A stretch of 64,000 nt of DNA from an uncultured Gammaproteobacteria bacterium (lineage in GTDB: Bacteria > Pseudomonadota > Gammaproteobacteria > Steroidobacterales > UBA11654), in the NCBI GenBank assembly GCA_902553145.1, contig CACDKD010000001.1:277786-341785 (forward strand). Direction: 5' to 3'. The notes below the pieces were generated by a model, which was given only the letters and a program-made list of their open reading frames with translations, was not told where the DNA came from and did no database searches. Position 1 is the first letter of the stretch, and each line of letters starts with the position of its first letter. Both the position numbers and the translations under genes were made by a program. Shown here in pieces: positions 19,417-29,636 of this stretch.

Positions 19417-20754
19417 CTACCTTTTTATGCTTTTGCCTCTTCCGATTCCATAGTAAGTGAAGCCCAATTCCTCAAGAGTATCTGGATCATAGATATTTCT
19501 CCCATCGAAGATCAAGGGCGATGCAAGCCTTTCTTTAATTTTTTGAAAATCTGGCGATAGAAAGGTTTTCCATTCCGTTGCAATTATAAGTGCATCAGCA
19601 TTCTTAAGAGCTTCATCTTTTGTAGTGCAAAAGTTAATCGACTCTTGGTCCAAATATCTATCTTTAAAGTTATCTGTAGCTACAGGGTCATAAGCATTAA
19701 TTTTAGCACCATTCTCAATCAAAGAATCAATAAGAACGATACTCGGGGCTTCCCTTATATCATCAGTATTAGGCTTGAAAGATAATCCCCAAAAAGCAAA
19801 GGTAAGACCCTTAATATTTTCTTTAAAGTGGAAAAGAATCTTTTCTATTAATAACTCTTTTTGTAATTTATTCACAATCTCCACTGCCTCTAATATTTTT
19901 GGATTGTAATTATTATTCTTTGCAGTGTTTACGAGAGCCCTGATATCTTTTGGAAAGCAGGAGCCGCCAAAACCTATACCTGGATAAATGAAAGAGTACC
20001 CAATTCTAGAATCAGAACCTATTCCTTCCCTTACTCTTTCAATATCTGCGCCAACTCTCTCAGCAATTTGAGATAGTTCATTCATGAAACTGATTTTGGT
20101 TGCAAGCATTGCATTAGAAGCATATTTAGTCAGTTCTGCTGACTTTACATCCATTGCAATACAACGATTATTGCTTCTATTGAATGGAGCATAAAGAGCC
20201 CTTAAGATTTTTTCTGTTTGTGCATCATCAACTCCAAGGATAATCCTATCCGGCTTCATAAAGTCATTTACCGCATCTCCCTCTTTCAGGAATTCTGGAT
20301 TAGACGCGACACTAAACCTAATCTGTTTTTTTCTTTTTTCTAGAACTGTTTTAATTTTATCTTTAACCAATTCTGCTGTTCCAACTGGCACTGTTGATTT
20401 TGTAATAATAATCTTTGGATCTTGAATTTTCTCCCCAATCTCTTCCGCAACCTTAATGACGTATTTCAAGTCAGCAGAGCCATCTTTATCCGTTGGTGTT
20501 CCTACTGCAATCATTAGTATATTTGAGTTATTTATCGCAATATCACTCTCAGTTGTGAAGTGAATTCGATTGGAGGAAATATTTGATTTAATAATGTCTT
20601 CGAGATCTGGTTCATATATTGGTATAGATCCATTATTTAGAAGGTCTATTTTTTCCTTATCTATATCTATGCAATATACTTCATGCCCAACTTCTGCAAA
20701 GCATGCACCTGTTACTAAGCCAACATAACCAGTTCCAAATATTGAGATCTTCAT
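19417..20754 (-). CDS. ugd: UDP-glucose 6-dehydrogenase
   Basis: The 445-residue enzyme has [17 protein letters not shown] at the N-terminus, [14 protein letters not shown], the [12 protein letters not shown] block, and catalytic Cys266 in [10 protein letters not shown]. These are the standard features of the Ugd/TuaD branch that makes UDP-glucuronate. UDP-glucuronate can feed the 4-epimerase at 10324 and the decarboxylase-like SDR at 17558. It is the first gene of the minus-strand block cysQ, SDR, wecA-like. Confidence 0.92.
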   Translation of the reverse strand: MKISIFGTGYVGLVTGACFAEVGHEVYCIDIDKEKIDLLNNGSIPIYEPDLEDIIKSNISSNRIHFTTESDIAINNSNILMIAVGTPTDKDGSADLKYVIKVAEEIGEKIQDPKIIITKSTVPVGTAELVKDKIKTVLEKRKKQIRFSVASNPEFLKEGDAVNDFMKPDRIILGVDDAQTEKILRALYAPFNRSNNRCIAMDVKSAELTKYASNAMLATKISFMNELSQIAERVGADIERVREGIGSDSRIGYSFIYPGIGFGGSCFPKDIRALVNTAKNNNYNPKILEAVEIVNKLQKELLIEKILFHFKENIKGLTFAFWGLSFKPNTDDIREAPSIVLIDSLIENGAKINAYDPVATDNFKDRYLDQESINFCTTKDEALKNADALIIATEWKTFLSPDFQKIKERLASPLIFDGRNIYDPDTLEELGFTYYGIGRGKSIKR

Positions 20755-20971
20755 GAATTCTGCCTAATCGATGAATTAAGGAAATAGAATACATAATATT
20801 CAAAAAAAAAGCTCAAATCTTCTTCTGAAGAAAATGCAAAGATTAGCAGAAAAGCAAAAAAAAACTTGCAATCTAACCATGTGATTAGAGAGAATTGTAT
20901 GTGTACGCAATGCCCGCGTATCAAATAACTCAGTTTTGCAATATGAACATTCGAACTTTTAATATTATTTT
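20755..20971. promoter_or_regulatory. Divergent intergenic region between ugd and trxA
   Basis: This is a 217-base gap between divergent operons and marks the border of the polysaccharide locus. A weak plus-strand match, TTGCAA at 20866-20871 with GAGAAT 18 bases later, could be a promoter for trxA-rho, leaving a leader of about 75 bases. I see no open reading frame with support, no terminator hairpin and no known riboswitch in it. Confidence 0.3.
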
Positions 20972-21292
20972 ATGGCAATAAATCAAATCACAGATCAAAA
21001 CTTTAATGATGAGGTGCTTTCATCAAGTAAGCCTGTCTTAGTTGATTTTTGGGCTGAGTGGTGTGGTCCATGTAAAATGATAGGTCCAATTTTGGAAGAG
21101 ATCGATGCCGAGATGAATCAAGAAATTAAAATAGTAAAGGTTGATGTAGATACTAATAATCAGACTGCGATGAATTATGCTATCAGAAGTATACCAACCT
21201 TAATTATATTCAAAGATGCTGCTGTTCAGGCGCAACATATAGGTGCAGCCTCAAAAGCACAGTTAGAGAATTTTATTAATCAAAATATTTAG
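20972..21292 (+). CDS. trxA: Thioredoxin 1
   Basis: The 106-residue protein is a single thioredoxin domain with the redox motif WCGPCK (Cys31 and Cys34) and the cis-proline in SIPTL near residue 75. It is the general cytoplasmic disulfide reductase that serves ribonucleotide reductase, methionine sulfoxide reductases and others. It sits three bases upstream of rho, the same trxA-rho order as in Escherichia coli. Confidence 0.97.
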   Translation: MAINQITDQNFNDEVLSSSKPVLVDFWAEWCGPCKMIGPILEEIDAEMNQEIKIVKVDVDTNNQTAMNYAIRSIPTLIIFKDAAVQAQHIGAASKAQLENFINQNI

Positions 21293-21295
21293 AAT

Positions 21296-22675
21296 ATGCC
21301 ATCAAATGGAAGAAGAAGAAAAAGAGGCTCGGGTCACAAAAAAGACTTTCGAGATAGAGCCGCTACATTCACATCAGAAGATGTGATATCAAAATCAGAA
21401 CTAGAAGGTGATGATGTTCTAAGTCTTCCTGATCTCAGAACCAAATCAATCACAGATATACAAGCTACTGCCGAAGAAATGGGAATTGAAAATATTTCAA
21501 GAGCAAGAAAACAAGACATAACTTTTTCAATTCTCAAGGCGCATGCAGCAAATGATAAGAGAATCTTTGGCGAAGGTGTACTAGAAATTCTTCAGGATGG
21601 ATTTGGATTCCTTAGGTCAGCAGACACATCATATATTGCTGGACCAGATGATGTTTATGTATCACCTACTCAGATCAGAAAGTTCAATTTAAGAACTGGT
21701 GATACTCTTTCGGGGTCTGTGAGACCTCCAAAAGATAACGAGCGTTACTTTGCGCTTTTAAAAGTCTCAGAAATTAATTTTGAAGATCCTGAAAATGTCA
21801 GAACAAAGGCCTTATTTGAGAACTTGACACCATATTTCCCAGAAGAAAGACTGAAACTTGAACAAGGCACAGGAAGTGTTGAAGATTTAACAGCAAGGAT
21901 TATTGATTTAGCATCGCCAATTGGGAAAGGTCAAAGAGGATTGATTGTATCTCCACCAAAAGCAGGTAAAACAATACTACTTCAGAATATCGCATCTTCA
22001 ATTACAGCAAACTATCCTGATGTTCACCTCATAGTTTTACTAATTGATGAGAGACCAGAAGAGGTAACTGATATGATCAGGACTGTAAGAGGTGAAGTTG
22101 TTTCTAGTACTTTTGATGAACCTGCATCACGACATGTTCAGGTTGCAGATATGGTTTTAGAAAAAGCTAAGAGGCTTTCCGAGCATAAAAAGGATGTTGT
22201 TATCTTATTGGATTCAATTACGAGGTTAGCAAGAGCTTATAATACAGTCGCACCAGCTTCTGGAAAAGTTTTAACTGGCGGTGTAGATGCAAATGCCCTC
22301 CAAAAGCCAAAACGATTCTTCGGTGCAGCAAGAAATCTCGAGGAAGGCGGAAGCCTTACTATTATTGCAACCGCATTAGTTGATACAGGATCAAGAATGG
22401 ATGAAGTCATCTTTGAGGAGTTTAAAGGAACAGGAAATATGGAGATTGCATTAGATAGGAGAATTGCTGATAAACGTGTTTATCCAGCAGTTCATATAAA
22501 TAAATCAGGTACAAGACGAGAGGATCTTCTTATGGATCCTGAGGAACTACAAAAGATGTGGGTTCTAAGAAAAGTTGTACATGATATGGATGAGATCGCT
22601 GCGGTTGAGTTCCTTCTAAATAAGATGAAAGATACAAAAACTAATAATGAATTCTTTGAGTCTATGAAGAAATAA
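21296..22675 (+). CDS. rho: Transcription termination factor Rho
   Basis: The 459-residue protein matches Rho across its length: an N-terminal Rho domain, the RNA-binding cold-shock-like region with [12 protein letters not shown], Walker A in [17 protein letters not shown], the Q-loop [10 protein letters not shown], and the arginine-finger region near GSRMDEV. Compared with the 419-residue E. coli protein it has an N-terminal extension of about 40 residues, rich in Arg and Lys at residues 5-16. The purD gene converges on it with only two bases between stop codons. Confidence 0.97.
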   Translation: MPSNGRRRKRGSGHKKDFRDRAATFTSEDVISKSELEGDDVLSLPDLRTKSITDIQATAEEMGIENISRARKQDITFSILKAHAANDKRIFGEGVLEILQDGFGFLRSADTSYIAGPDDVYVSPTQIRKFNLRTGDTLSGSVRPPKDNERYFALLKVSEINFEDPENVRTKALFENLTPYFPEERLKLEQGTGSVEDLTARIIDLASPIGKGQRGLIVSPPKAGKTILLQNIASSITANYPDVHLIVLLIDERPEEVTDMIRTVRGEVVSSTFDEPASRHVQVADMVLEKAKRLSEHKKDVVILLDSITRLARAYNTVAPASGKVLTGGVDANALQKPKRFFGAARNLEEGGSLTIIATALVDTGSRMDEVIFEEFKGTGNMEIALDRRIADKRVYPAVHINKSGTRREDLLMDPEELQKMWVLRKVVHDMDEIAAVEFLLNKMKDTKTNNEFFESMKK

Positions 22676-22677
22676 AA

Positions 22678-23958
22678 CTATTTCATTACCCTGAAGCCAA
22701 TATCTTTTCTATAGTACTTCCCATCCCAATCTAATTTCTCAACAGCAGTGTAAGCCCTCTCATTAGACTGACTTAAGTCATCACCAAGTGCGGTTACACA
22801 TAAAACTCTGCCACCATTTGTAAGTACTTTTTCACTATCTAAGCTTGTACCAGAATGAAATACTTTAATATCATTCTTACTAATCAAACCATCGAGCCCT
22901 GAGATCTCTTTTCCAGTTTCATACGATTCTGGATAACCTTCACTGGACATTACGACACCCATAGCTGATCTTTTATCCCATTCAATTTCATAATTACCAA
23001 TATCACCAGAGAAGCAAGCATGAATCATATCAATGAGATCTGATTTTAATCTCAACATTATCGGTTGAGTTTCTGGATCTCCGAATCTGCAGTTATACTC
23101 TAGTACTTTTGGATTCAAGCTAGAGTCAATCATAAGGCCAGCATACAGAAATCCTCTAAAAGGAATTCCATCTTCAGAAAGGCCTCTAACAGTTGGCTCG
23201 ATAACCTCTTCCTTAATTATGGTATCTAGTTCATCATTAACGAATGGAACAGGTGAGTATGCACCCATACCACCAGTATTGAGTCCAACATCACCTTCTT
23301 GTATAGTTTTATGATCCTGAGATGTTGCAAGTGGCAAATATTCAGTTCCATTTACCATCACGATATAACTCAGTTCCTGTCCTACTAGAAAATCTTCAAT
23401 TATGATCTTCCTGCTTGCATCGCCATATTTTTTCTCACTAATAAATTCATCTATGGTTTCAAAAGCGATCTCATAGTCTTCTATGATGACAACACCTTTC
23501 CCTGCAGCTAGACCATCAGCCTTAATAACTTTAGGTAACTTATTTTCCTGAATATATTTCTTAGCTTCATCTGCATTAGTGAAGCTCTCATAGCCTGCTG
23601 TTGGGATGTTATGTCTTTTCATAAAAGCTTTGGCAAAATCTTTTGAGCCTTCAAGCTGTGCGCCCATTGATTCTGGCCCAAAACATTTTATTCCAACCTT
23701 TTTTAATTCATCAGTAATGCCGTTTACCAATGGATCTTCTGGCCCAACTATCACAAGATCAATATTTTCTTTCTTTGAAAAAGTTACCAAAGCATCAATA
23801 TCAGAGGAGCTGATATCTATATTCTCTGCTTTTGGCTCAATTGAAGTACCTGCATTTCCAGGTGCTATGAATATTTTTCCTACAAGGTTAGATTGTGAAG
23901 CTTTCCAGGTGAAAGCATGTTCTCTCCCGCCACTACCAACAATTAGAACATTCATCAT
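22678..23958 (-). CDS. purD: Phosphoribosylamine-glycine ligase
   Basis: The 426-residue protein has GSGGREHAF at the N-terminus, the ATP-grasp domain with KADGLAAGKGVV, and the Purd signature NCRFGDPETQ. It catalyses the second step of de novo purine synthesis. It begins two bases after the purH stop, so purH-purD is an operon, as in Pseudomonas. Confidence 0.97.
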   Translation of the reverse strand: MMNVLIVGSGGREHAFTWKASQSNLVGKIFIAPGNAGTSIEPKAENIDISSSDIDALVTFSKKENIDLVIVGPEDPLVNGITDELKKVGIKCFGPESMGAQLEGSKDFAKAFMKRHNIPTAGYESFTNADEAKKYIQENKLPKVIKADGLAAGKGVVIIEDYEIAFETIDEFISEKKYGDASRKIIIEDFLVGQELSYIVMVNGTEYLPLATSQDHKTIQEGDVGLNTGGMGAYSPVPFVNDELDTIIKEEVIEPTVRGLSEDGIPFRGFLYAGLMIDSSLNPKVLEYNCRFGDPETQPIMLRLKSDLIDMIHACFSGDIGNYEIEWDKRSAMGVVMSSEGYPESYETGKEISGLDGLISKNDIKVFHSGTSLDSEKVLTNGGRVLCVTALGDDLSQSNERAYTAVEKLDWDGKYYRKDIGFRVMK

Positions 23959-23960
23959 GA

Positions 23961-25526
23961 TTAATGCCTAAAATGCCTCATACGAGTCATGACCATAGCA
24001 ATATTTTGTTTGTTTGCTTCCTCAATGACTTCATTATCTTTGATTGAGCCACCTGGTTGGATGATGCATGAAATCCCATTATCAGATGCCATTTTAATGC
24101 TGTCACTGAATGGAAAGAAGCCATCAGATGCCATTACAGAATCTTTAGTATCTAGATTAGCTGTCGCTGCTTTTAAGCTTGCAATTTTGGCACTATTTAC
24201 ACGACTCATTTGTCCCGCACCTATGCCAATAGTCTGCTGATTTCTTGCAAAAATAATCGCATTGGACTTAACGTATTTACAGACTTTCCAAGCGAAAAGC
24301 AAATCGATGATCTGATCATCTGTCGGCTTTCTATCAGTCACATATTCTATATTATCTTTATCTATAATTTTCCAATCATCCTCTTGAACTAAGAATCCAC
24401 CATCTATTGCTTGGATTGAGAATGGCATTGGGGTTTTTTTAAATTTCTTCTTAGATATGACTCTAATATTCTTCTTCTCTTTTAAGACATCAATAGCTTC
24501 TTCAGAAAAATCAGGTGCAATTAAAACTTCTACAAATTGATTCTCTATCAAAGTAGTAGCAAATGTCTTATCTACCAAAGCATTCACTGCTATTACACCA
24601 CCAAATGCAGACTCAGGATCCGTTTCAAAAGACTTTTCATACGCATTTTTTATATCTGTTCCAATTGCAACGCCACAGGGATTGACATGCTTCACAATCA
24701 CACAAGCAGGATGATCAAATTCCATGACGCAATTCATCGCAGTATTAGCATCGAGGTAATTATTATAAGAAAGCTCCTTACCTTGATGTATCTCAGCATT
24801 CGTTAAACTATTACTTTGCTTTTGAGATACATATAACCCAGCATTCTGATGTGGATTCTCTCCATATCTCAGAGAAGAGATTTTCTTGAGGCCAAGCGGT
24901 ATTTCTTCAGGTATTGATTCTTTGTCAATTTTTTCTGAGAAGAAACCATGAATTACAGAGTCATACATTGCCGTCCGCATGAAGGCATTCACTGCTAAGC
25001 TTCTTCTTGTTTCTTCTGATATTGAGCAATCATTATTTTGTAGCTCATTAATGAATGACCCATAATCATCATGATGAGTCAGGACCGCCTTATGATAGAA
25101 ATTCTTCGCCGATGCTCTGATCATACTGGGACCGCCAATATCTATATTTTCGATAGCGTCCAGTTCACTTACATTTTTTCCAGAAATAGTTTCTTCAAAT
25201 GGATAGAGATTGATGACCATAAGATCTAAATTGATCATCCCATGCTCTTTTTGAATATCATCATCAATACCGATTCTATTTAATATGCCTCCATAGATTA
25301 ATGGGTTAAGCGTTTTTACTCGGCCATCCATGATTTCAGGGAAGTTTGTGATTTCTGAGACTTTTGTGACATTTAATCCAAGTGATTCAATAAACTCAGC
25401 AGTACCTCCTGTTGAGAAGATAGAAACCTTATTTTCATCTAAAGAAGTGACAAGTTTCTCTAATCCAGTTTTATCAGAAACACTTACCAGGGCATTCTTT
25501 ATTTTTAATCTTCCATCCCCTGACAT
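23961..25526 (-). CDS. purH: Bifunctional AICAR formyltransferase/IMP cyclohydrolase
   Basis: The 521-residue protein has an N-terminal MGS-like IMP cyclohydrolase domain (ALVSVSDKTGL, STGGTAEFI, MDGRVKTLNP) and a C-terminal AICAR transformylase domain (RYGENPHQ, VKHVNPCGVA, and the KSNAIIFAR block). It carries out the last two steps of IMP synthesis. The start lies 11 bases after the fis stop, and fis-purH-purD is a recognised gammaproteobacterial arrangement. Confidence 0.97.
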   Translation of the reverse strand: MSGDGRLKIKNALVSVSDKTGLEKLVTSLDENKVSIFSTGGTAEFIESLGLNVTKVSEITNFPEIMDGRVKTLNPLIYGGILNRIGIDDDIQKEHGMINLDLMVINLYPFEETISGKNVSELDAIENIDIGGPSMIRASAKNFYHKAVLTHHDDYGSFINELQNNDCSISEETRRSLAVNAFMRTAMYDSVIHGFFSEKIDKESIPEEIPLGLKKISSLRYGENPHQNAGLYVSQKQSNSLTNAEIHQGKELSYNNYLDANTAMNCVMEFDHPACVIVKHVNPCGVAIGTDIKNAYEKSFETDPESAFGGVIAVNALVDKTFATTLIENQFVEVLIAPDFSEEAIDVLKEKKNIRVISKKKFKKTPMPFSIQAIDGGFLVQEDDWKIIDKDNIEYVTDRKPTDDQIIDLLFAWKVCKYVKSNAIIFARNQQTIGIGAGQMSRVNSAKIASLKAATANLDTKDSVMASDGFFPFSDSIKMASDNGISCIIQPGGSIKDNEVIEEANKQNIAMVMTRMRHFRH

Positions 25527-25537
25527 TGGTTTGGTTC

Positions 25538-25822
25538 CTAGATTAGTTTATATTGCTTGAGTTTTTTTCTGAGTGTAGATCTATTTATTCCAAGGACTTT
25601 TGAAGCCTCACTTTGATTATTATCTGTATGCTTCATGACTTCTTTCATCAAAGGTCTTTCCATTTCTTTCAAAACTAATTGATAAAGATCATTTGGTTTA
25701 TGGCCATTTAAGGTTTTGAAATATTTTTTTAATGCTGTTTCTGTTGAATGACTTAAGGAACCGTTTAGCTTCTGAATTTGTTTGTTGTTTTTCTTTTTCA
25801 CGAAGACTAGTTTTCCTTGCAA
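25538..25822 (-). CDS. fis: DNA-binding protein Fis
   Basis: The 94-residue protein has the Fis layout: a variable N-terminus, a dimerisation helix with LKKYFKTLNG and DLYQLVLKEMERPLM, and a C-terminal helix-turn-helix at NQSEASKVLGINRSTLRKKLKQY. Fis is a nucleoid-associated regulator in Gammaproteobacteria. In most relatives dusB lies directly upstream in the operon; here the upstream gene is accC, 96 bases away, and no dusB or prmA is present. Confidence 0.92.
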   Translation of the reverse strand: MQGKLVFVKKKNNKQIQKLNGSLSHSTETALKKYFKTLNGHKPNDLYQLVLKEMERPLMKEVMKHTDNNQSEASKVLGINRSTLRKKLKQYKLI

Positions 25823-25918
25823 TTGAATGCTTATTTATGAATTTGGTACCCTAAATTCTAGAGAATCCAGAAGATATAACTATAACATGCTGTCAGAAAA
25901 AAATGAGCGATAAGTTGT

Positions 25919-27259
25919 CTAAAGACCCAATCTTTTTTCGAGATAATGAATATTTGTACCGCCGTCTTTAAAAGCATTGTGTTGCATGATCTCAATTTGT
26001 AAATCTCTATTTGATTGAATCCCTTCAATAATCATTTCAGAAAGTGCAACCCCCATTCTAGTTATGGCGGACTCTCTTGTATTTGCGAACGCAATGACTT
26101 TTGCGATCATAGAATCATAATATGGCGGTATTTCATAGCCGGTATAAATATGGCTATCAACCCTAATTCCAGGTCCACCGGGAGGATGCCATAAGTCTAT
26201 CTTTCCAGGCGAGGGCATAAATGTTTTCGGATCTTCAGCATTGATCCTGCATTCAATGGCATGACCTTTTTCTACAATATCCTCTTGTTTAATTGAAAGA
26301 GGTAATCCCATGGCGATTTTGATTTGTTCTTTTACGATATCAATGCCAGTAATCATCTCAGTTACTGGATGTTCAACCTGAAGTCTGGTGTTCATTTCAA
26401 TGAAATAAAATTCGCCATTTTCATAGAGAAATTCAAGTGTTCCTGCGCCTCGATATTTGATGTGTTTACAAAAAGCAATACATTTTTTGAACATCTCATC
26501 TCTTAACTTCTTCGGAATTTTAGGTGCAGGTGCTTCTTCTATGATTTTTTGATGGTTTCGTTGCATGGAGCAATCCCTATCTCCAAGGCACACTGCATTG
26601 CCATGATGATCTGCAATTACCTGAAATTCTATATGCCTTGGTTCTTCCAGTAACTTCTCCAAAAAGATCGTATCGTCACCAAATGCTGCTTTCGATTCTA
26701 TTTTTGTGAGATCAATCGTATGCTGAAGCGCTCCTTTTGTGTGAGCGACTCTCATGCCTTTGCCTCCGCCACCAGCAGCAGCTTTAATCAATACAGGGTA
26801 ACCAATCTCATCGGCGAGCTTATGAACTTTTTCAATGTCATCATCCAATTCACCATCGGAACCCGGAATACACTGTATCCCAACTTCGCCTACAATTTCT
26901 TTTGCACTGATTTTATTGCCCATCAGGTTTATGGTTTCAGATTTCGGGCCTATGAAAATATAACCGCTTTGCTCAACTTGCTCAGCAAAATCACCATTCT
27001 CTGCCAAGAAACCATAGCCAGGGTGAATAGCCATTGCATCTGTGACCTCAGCTGCACTAATTATTGAAGGAATATTTAGATAGCTTTTCAGTGATTCCGG
27101 AGGTCCAATGCATACTGATTCGTCTGCTAGAAAGACATGTTTCTGACTATCGTCTGCAGTGGAGTGAACTGCTACAGTCTTAATCCCTAATTCTCTGCAT
27201 GCTCTTTGAATTCTGAGTGCTATCTCACCCCTATTTGCAATTAGGATTTTGTCTAGCAT
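25919..27259 (-). CDS. accC: Acetyl-CoA carboxylase, biotin carboxylase subunit
   Basis: The 446-residue protein has the biotin carboxylase fold: [12 protein letters not shown] at the N-terminus, [10 protein letters not shown], the ATP-grasp loop GGGGKGMR, and [14 protein letters not shown]. It carboxylates biotin on AccB, the first half of malonyl-CoA synthesis. It begins three bases after the accB stop. Confidence 0.97.
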   Translation of the reverse strand: MLDKILIANRGEIALRIQRACRELGIKTVAVHSTADDSQKHVFLADESVCIGPPESLKSYLNIPSIISAAEVTDAMAIHPGYGFLAENGDFAEQVEQSGYIFIGPKSETINLMGNKISAKEIVGEVGIQCIPGSDGELDDDIEKVHKLADEIGYPVLIKAAAGGGGKGMRVAHTKGALQHTIDLTKIESKAAFGDDTIFLEKLLEEPRHIEFQVIADHHGNAVCLGDRDCSMQRNHQKIIEEAPAPKIPKKLRDEMFKKCIAFCKHIKYRGAGTLEFLYENGEFYFIEMNTRLQVEHPVTEMITGIDIVKEQIKIAMGLPLSIKQEDIVEKGHAIECRINAEDPKTFMPSPGKIDLWHPPGGPGIRVDSHIYTGYEIPPYYDSMIAKVIAFANTRESAITRMGVALSEMIIEGIQSNRDLQIEIMQHNAFKDGGTNIHYLEKRLGL

Positions 27260-27262
27260 GGA

Positions 27263-27712
27263 CTAATTTTTGCTGACTAAAAATAGAACCTGGTCAAATT
27301 CAACAGGGTCTCCATTTTGAACTAGTACTCTTTCTATTGTTCCAGAAATATCCGATTCAATTTTATTCATCATCTTCATTGCTTCGATAATGCAAAGAGT
27401 ATCTCCTTCATTGACTGGATCACCAACTTTAACAAAGGCTTCGGCATCGGGTTCTGATGACTGATAGAATGTCCCTATCATTGGAGCTTTGACTTCATGA
27501 AAACCATTTTTATTTCTTTGTTTTATATCTTCAGTTGGATTCGTTATGTTTGTTGCTTCAGCTTCTTTGGAAGTATGAACAACATTAGATTGTTGTTTTT
27601 CTTTAACGCTCTTTGTAATTCTGACTTTATCATCACCCTCGGTAATTTCTATTTCAGATAAGCCAGACTCCTCAAGTAATTCAATAAGTTTTTTTACTTT
27701 TCTCAGATCCAT
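27263..27712 (-). CDS. accB: Acetyl-CoA carboxylase, biotin carboxyl carrier protein
   Basis: The 149-residue protein has an N-terminal helix pair, a charged linker around residues 35-70, and the biotinyl domain with EAMKMMN, where Lys113 is the biotin attachment site. The [15 protein letters not shown] block and the short thumb are typical of AccB. It lies between aroQ and accC with gaps of two and three bases, giving the classic aroQ-accB-accC operon. Confidence 0.97.
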   Translation of the reverse strand: MDLRKVKKLIELLEESGLSEIEITEGDDKVRITKSVKEKQQSNVVHTSKEAEATNITNPTEDIKQRNKNGFHEVKAPMIGTFYQSSEPDAEAFVKVGDPVNEGDTLCIIEAMKMMNKIESDISGTIERVLVQNGDPVEFDQVLFLVSKN

Positions 27713-27714
27713 TT

Positions 27715-28158
27715 TTATTTCTTAAGCATCTCTAGTGCGGCTCTCAAAGCAAGCTCGTATCCTCTATATCCAAGCCCAGAGATCACGCCTTCAGCAATGT
27801 CAGAAAAATATGATTCTTTTCTAAATTCTTCTCTAGAGAAAATGTTGCTTATATGAATTTCAATAAAAGAAATATTTGTACCTAAGATCGCATCCCTTAT
27901 AGAAATGCTTGTATGCGTGAATGCACCTGGGTTAATGATTAAAAATTTTGCATCATCAGCATTGCCATGAATCCATTCAACTATTTCACTTTCTGAATTA
28001 CTCTGAAAGGGTAGTAGCTTATGCCCCATTTCATCGGCAATGATGGCCAATTCTTTTTGGATATCATCAAGGTTTTTTGAGCCATAAATCTCTGGCTCTC
28101 TACTGCCAAGAAGATTCAAATTGGGACCATTTATTAAAAGTATATTGCTCATATTCAC
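27715..28158 (-). CDS. aroQ: 3-dehydroquinate dehydratase, type II
   Basis: The 147-residue protein has the type II signatures: [13 protein letters not shown] at the N-terminus, the QSNSE substrate loop, NPGAFTHTS, and the EIHISN block. It forms 3-dehydroshikimate in the shikimate pathway. ATG at 28158 or the second ATG at 28152 could both serve as start. The symporter gene upstream is 75 bases away, so a promoter for aroQ-accBC may lie there. Confidence 0.95.
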   Translation of the reverse strand: MNMSNILLINGPNLNLLGSREPEIYGSKNLDDIQKELAIIADEMGHKLLPFQSNSESEIVEWIHGNADDAKFLIINPGAFTHTSISIRDAILGTNISFIEIHISNIFSREEFRKESYFSDIAEGVISGLGYRGYELALRAALEMLKK

Positions 28159-28233
28159 ATTAAACGATTATATCTACATAATAGCAACATTTAACAACAT
28201 AATAACCGAAAATAAAAACATTATATTGAAATA

Positions 28234-29625
28234 TTATCTCTTTCTAGAGACAAATAAGGTCAGCATGCCCATTGCCATTGGGACAGACCTTTCCAAAATG
28301 TCTCCAGGCGTATTTGGAAGATAATGGAAAACAATGGTCAAAATGAATCCACACAAGATTGAGATCAATGCTGCCCTACCTGAAAAACTCCATCCAAATA
28401 CTTTTGATAAAACCATCGGGACAAAAGCCGCTCCGAGTGCTGTCCATGCAAATACCACACGATCAAAGATGGTGTCTGGAGCAAATAAAGAAAACAATGC
28501 TGCGGCAATGACAACCAAAATGATTGCTAATCTTGCACTACTTAAGCTTTTATTTTTTCCATTATTCCAGTCATTATTGACAGATGTTGCAACTGTAAGT
28601 AATTGACTATCTGCTGTTGACATAATGGCAGACAATACAGCTGCTGTAATAATTCCTGCAAATACTGGGCCAAACAAGCTTTCACTAACAAAGAAAAGAA
28701 CTGTCTCCGGATCAGACACTGTCGTGTACATTACCTTCGCTGTTAATCCAAGCAGAATCATGCCAGAGAAAATGATCAGTGCCCAAAACATAGCAATGTA
28801 TTTGCCTCTTTTGATCGTATTTATATCTTTAGCTGCCATAAATCTGTTGACTACGAAAGGTTGACCAGGATAGCCAAAACCTATGCTGATATTCCCGATG
28901 ATAAAACCAATACCTAGCATCCCCGTATATACCCCAGTAAGGCTCTTTTCTTCTACGGTGCCTATAGCCTCCAATGCAGTATTCACTCCAGAAAAACCAC
29001 CTGCAGCCTGAAGAAGGAGTAATGGAAGGAATATAGCTATACAAAACATCAAAACTGCCTGTATGGAGTCTGTAAGAGAAACTGCCCAGAAACCACCAAT
29101 GAAGGTATAGGTTAATATAACCATTGCTCCTAAAATCACGCTTGCAGTTTGTGTTATTCCTAAAATATTTGCCAATGTTGTTCCAGCTGCTTGAAATTGT
29201 GCTGCGACATAAACTATTAATGTAGCAGTTATAATGACTGTGCTTACTTTCATAAGTAATTGCTTATCTTTGTCTTCAAAATCATGGAAGAGTAATTGGG
29301 GTAAGCTAACTGCCCCTGTTTTTTTGCTGAGATCCATTAGTTTAGGGGCGACCCAAGTCCAGCTAACATAATAACCAATCATTACGCCTGGCAAGATCCA
29401 GACTGCACCTAGACCTATAGAGTAAGCCAAACCGCTAACACCCAACAATGTCCAAGCTGAGGATGAACTGGCTGAGGCACTTAAAGCAGCAACAAAAGCT
29501 CCCAAACCTCTGTTGCCAAGATAGAAATCATCTTTGGTTTTGTTTCTTTGCTTTGCTAGGAAACCAATTGCTATCAGCAAAAGATTGTAAATAACCACGG
29601 TAATGATGGTTTCTTGATTTGCCAA
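28234..29625 (-). CDS. Sodium:solute symporter (SSS/PutP family)
   Basis: The 463-residue membrane protein has about thirteen predicted helices in the LeuT-like fold. YLGNRGLG, a serine-rich ASASSSSAW stretch in helix 2, GFGYPGQPFVVNRFMAA, and the AVLSAIMSTADSQLL block are typical of the PutP branch. It imports a small organic solute, possibly proline or another amino acid, with sodium. It starts 11 bases after the MDR reductase stop. The substrate cannot be assigned firmly. Confidence 0.82.
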   Translation of the reverse strand: MANQETIITVVIYNLLLIAIGFLAKQRNKTKDDFYLGNRGLGAFVAALSASASSSSAWTLLGVSGLAYSIGLGAVWILPGVMIGYYVSWTWVAPKLMDLSKKTGAVSLPQLLFHDFEDKDKQLLMKVSTVIITATLIVYVAAQFQAAGTTLANILGITQTASVILGAMVILTYTFIGGFWAVSLTDSIQAVLMFCIAIFLPLLLLQAAGGFSGVNTALEAIGTVEEKSLTGVYTGMLGIGFIIGNISIGFGYPGQPFVVNRFMAAKDINTIKRGKYIAMFWALIIFSGMILLGLTAKVMYTTVSDPETVLFFVSESLFGPVFAGIITAAVLSAIMSTADSQLLTVATSVNNDWNNGKNKSLSSARLAIILVVIAAALFSLFAPDTIFDRVVFAWTALGAAFVPMVLSKVFGWSFSGRAALISILCGFILTIVFHYLPNTPGDILERSVPMAMGMLTLFVSRKR

Positions 29626-29636
29626 TTGTATTCCCC

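Noticed and set aside
1-20754. Recent mobile insertion of the polysaccharide locus
   Set aside because: The locus is more AT-rich than the rest, but I found no transposase, integrase, tRNA or terminal repeat to support an insertion event.
20755-20971. Possible small RNA or leader peptide upstream of trxA
   Set aside because: No stable hairpin, no open frame with a ribosome binding site and no recognisable RNA motif could be seen.
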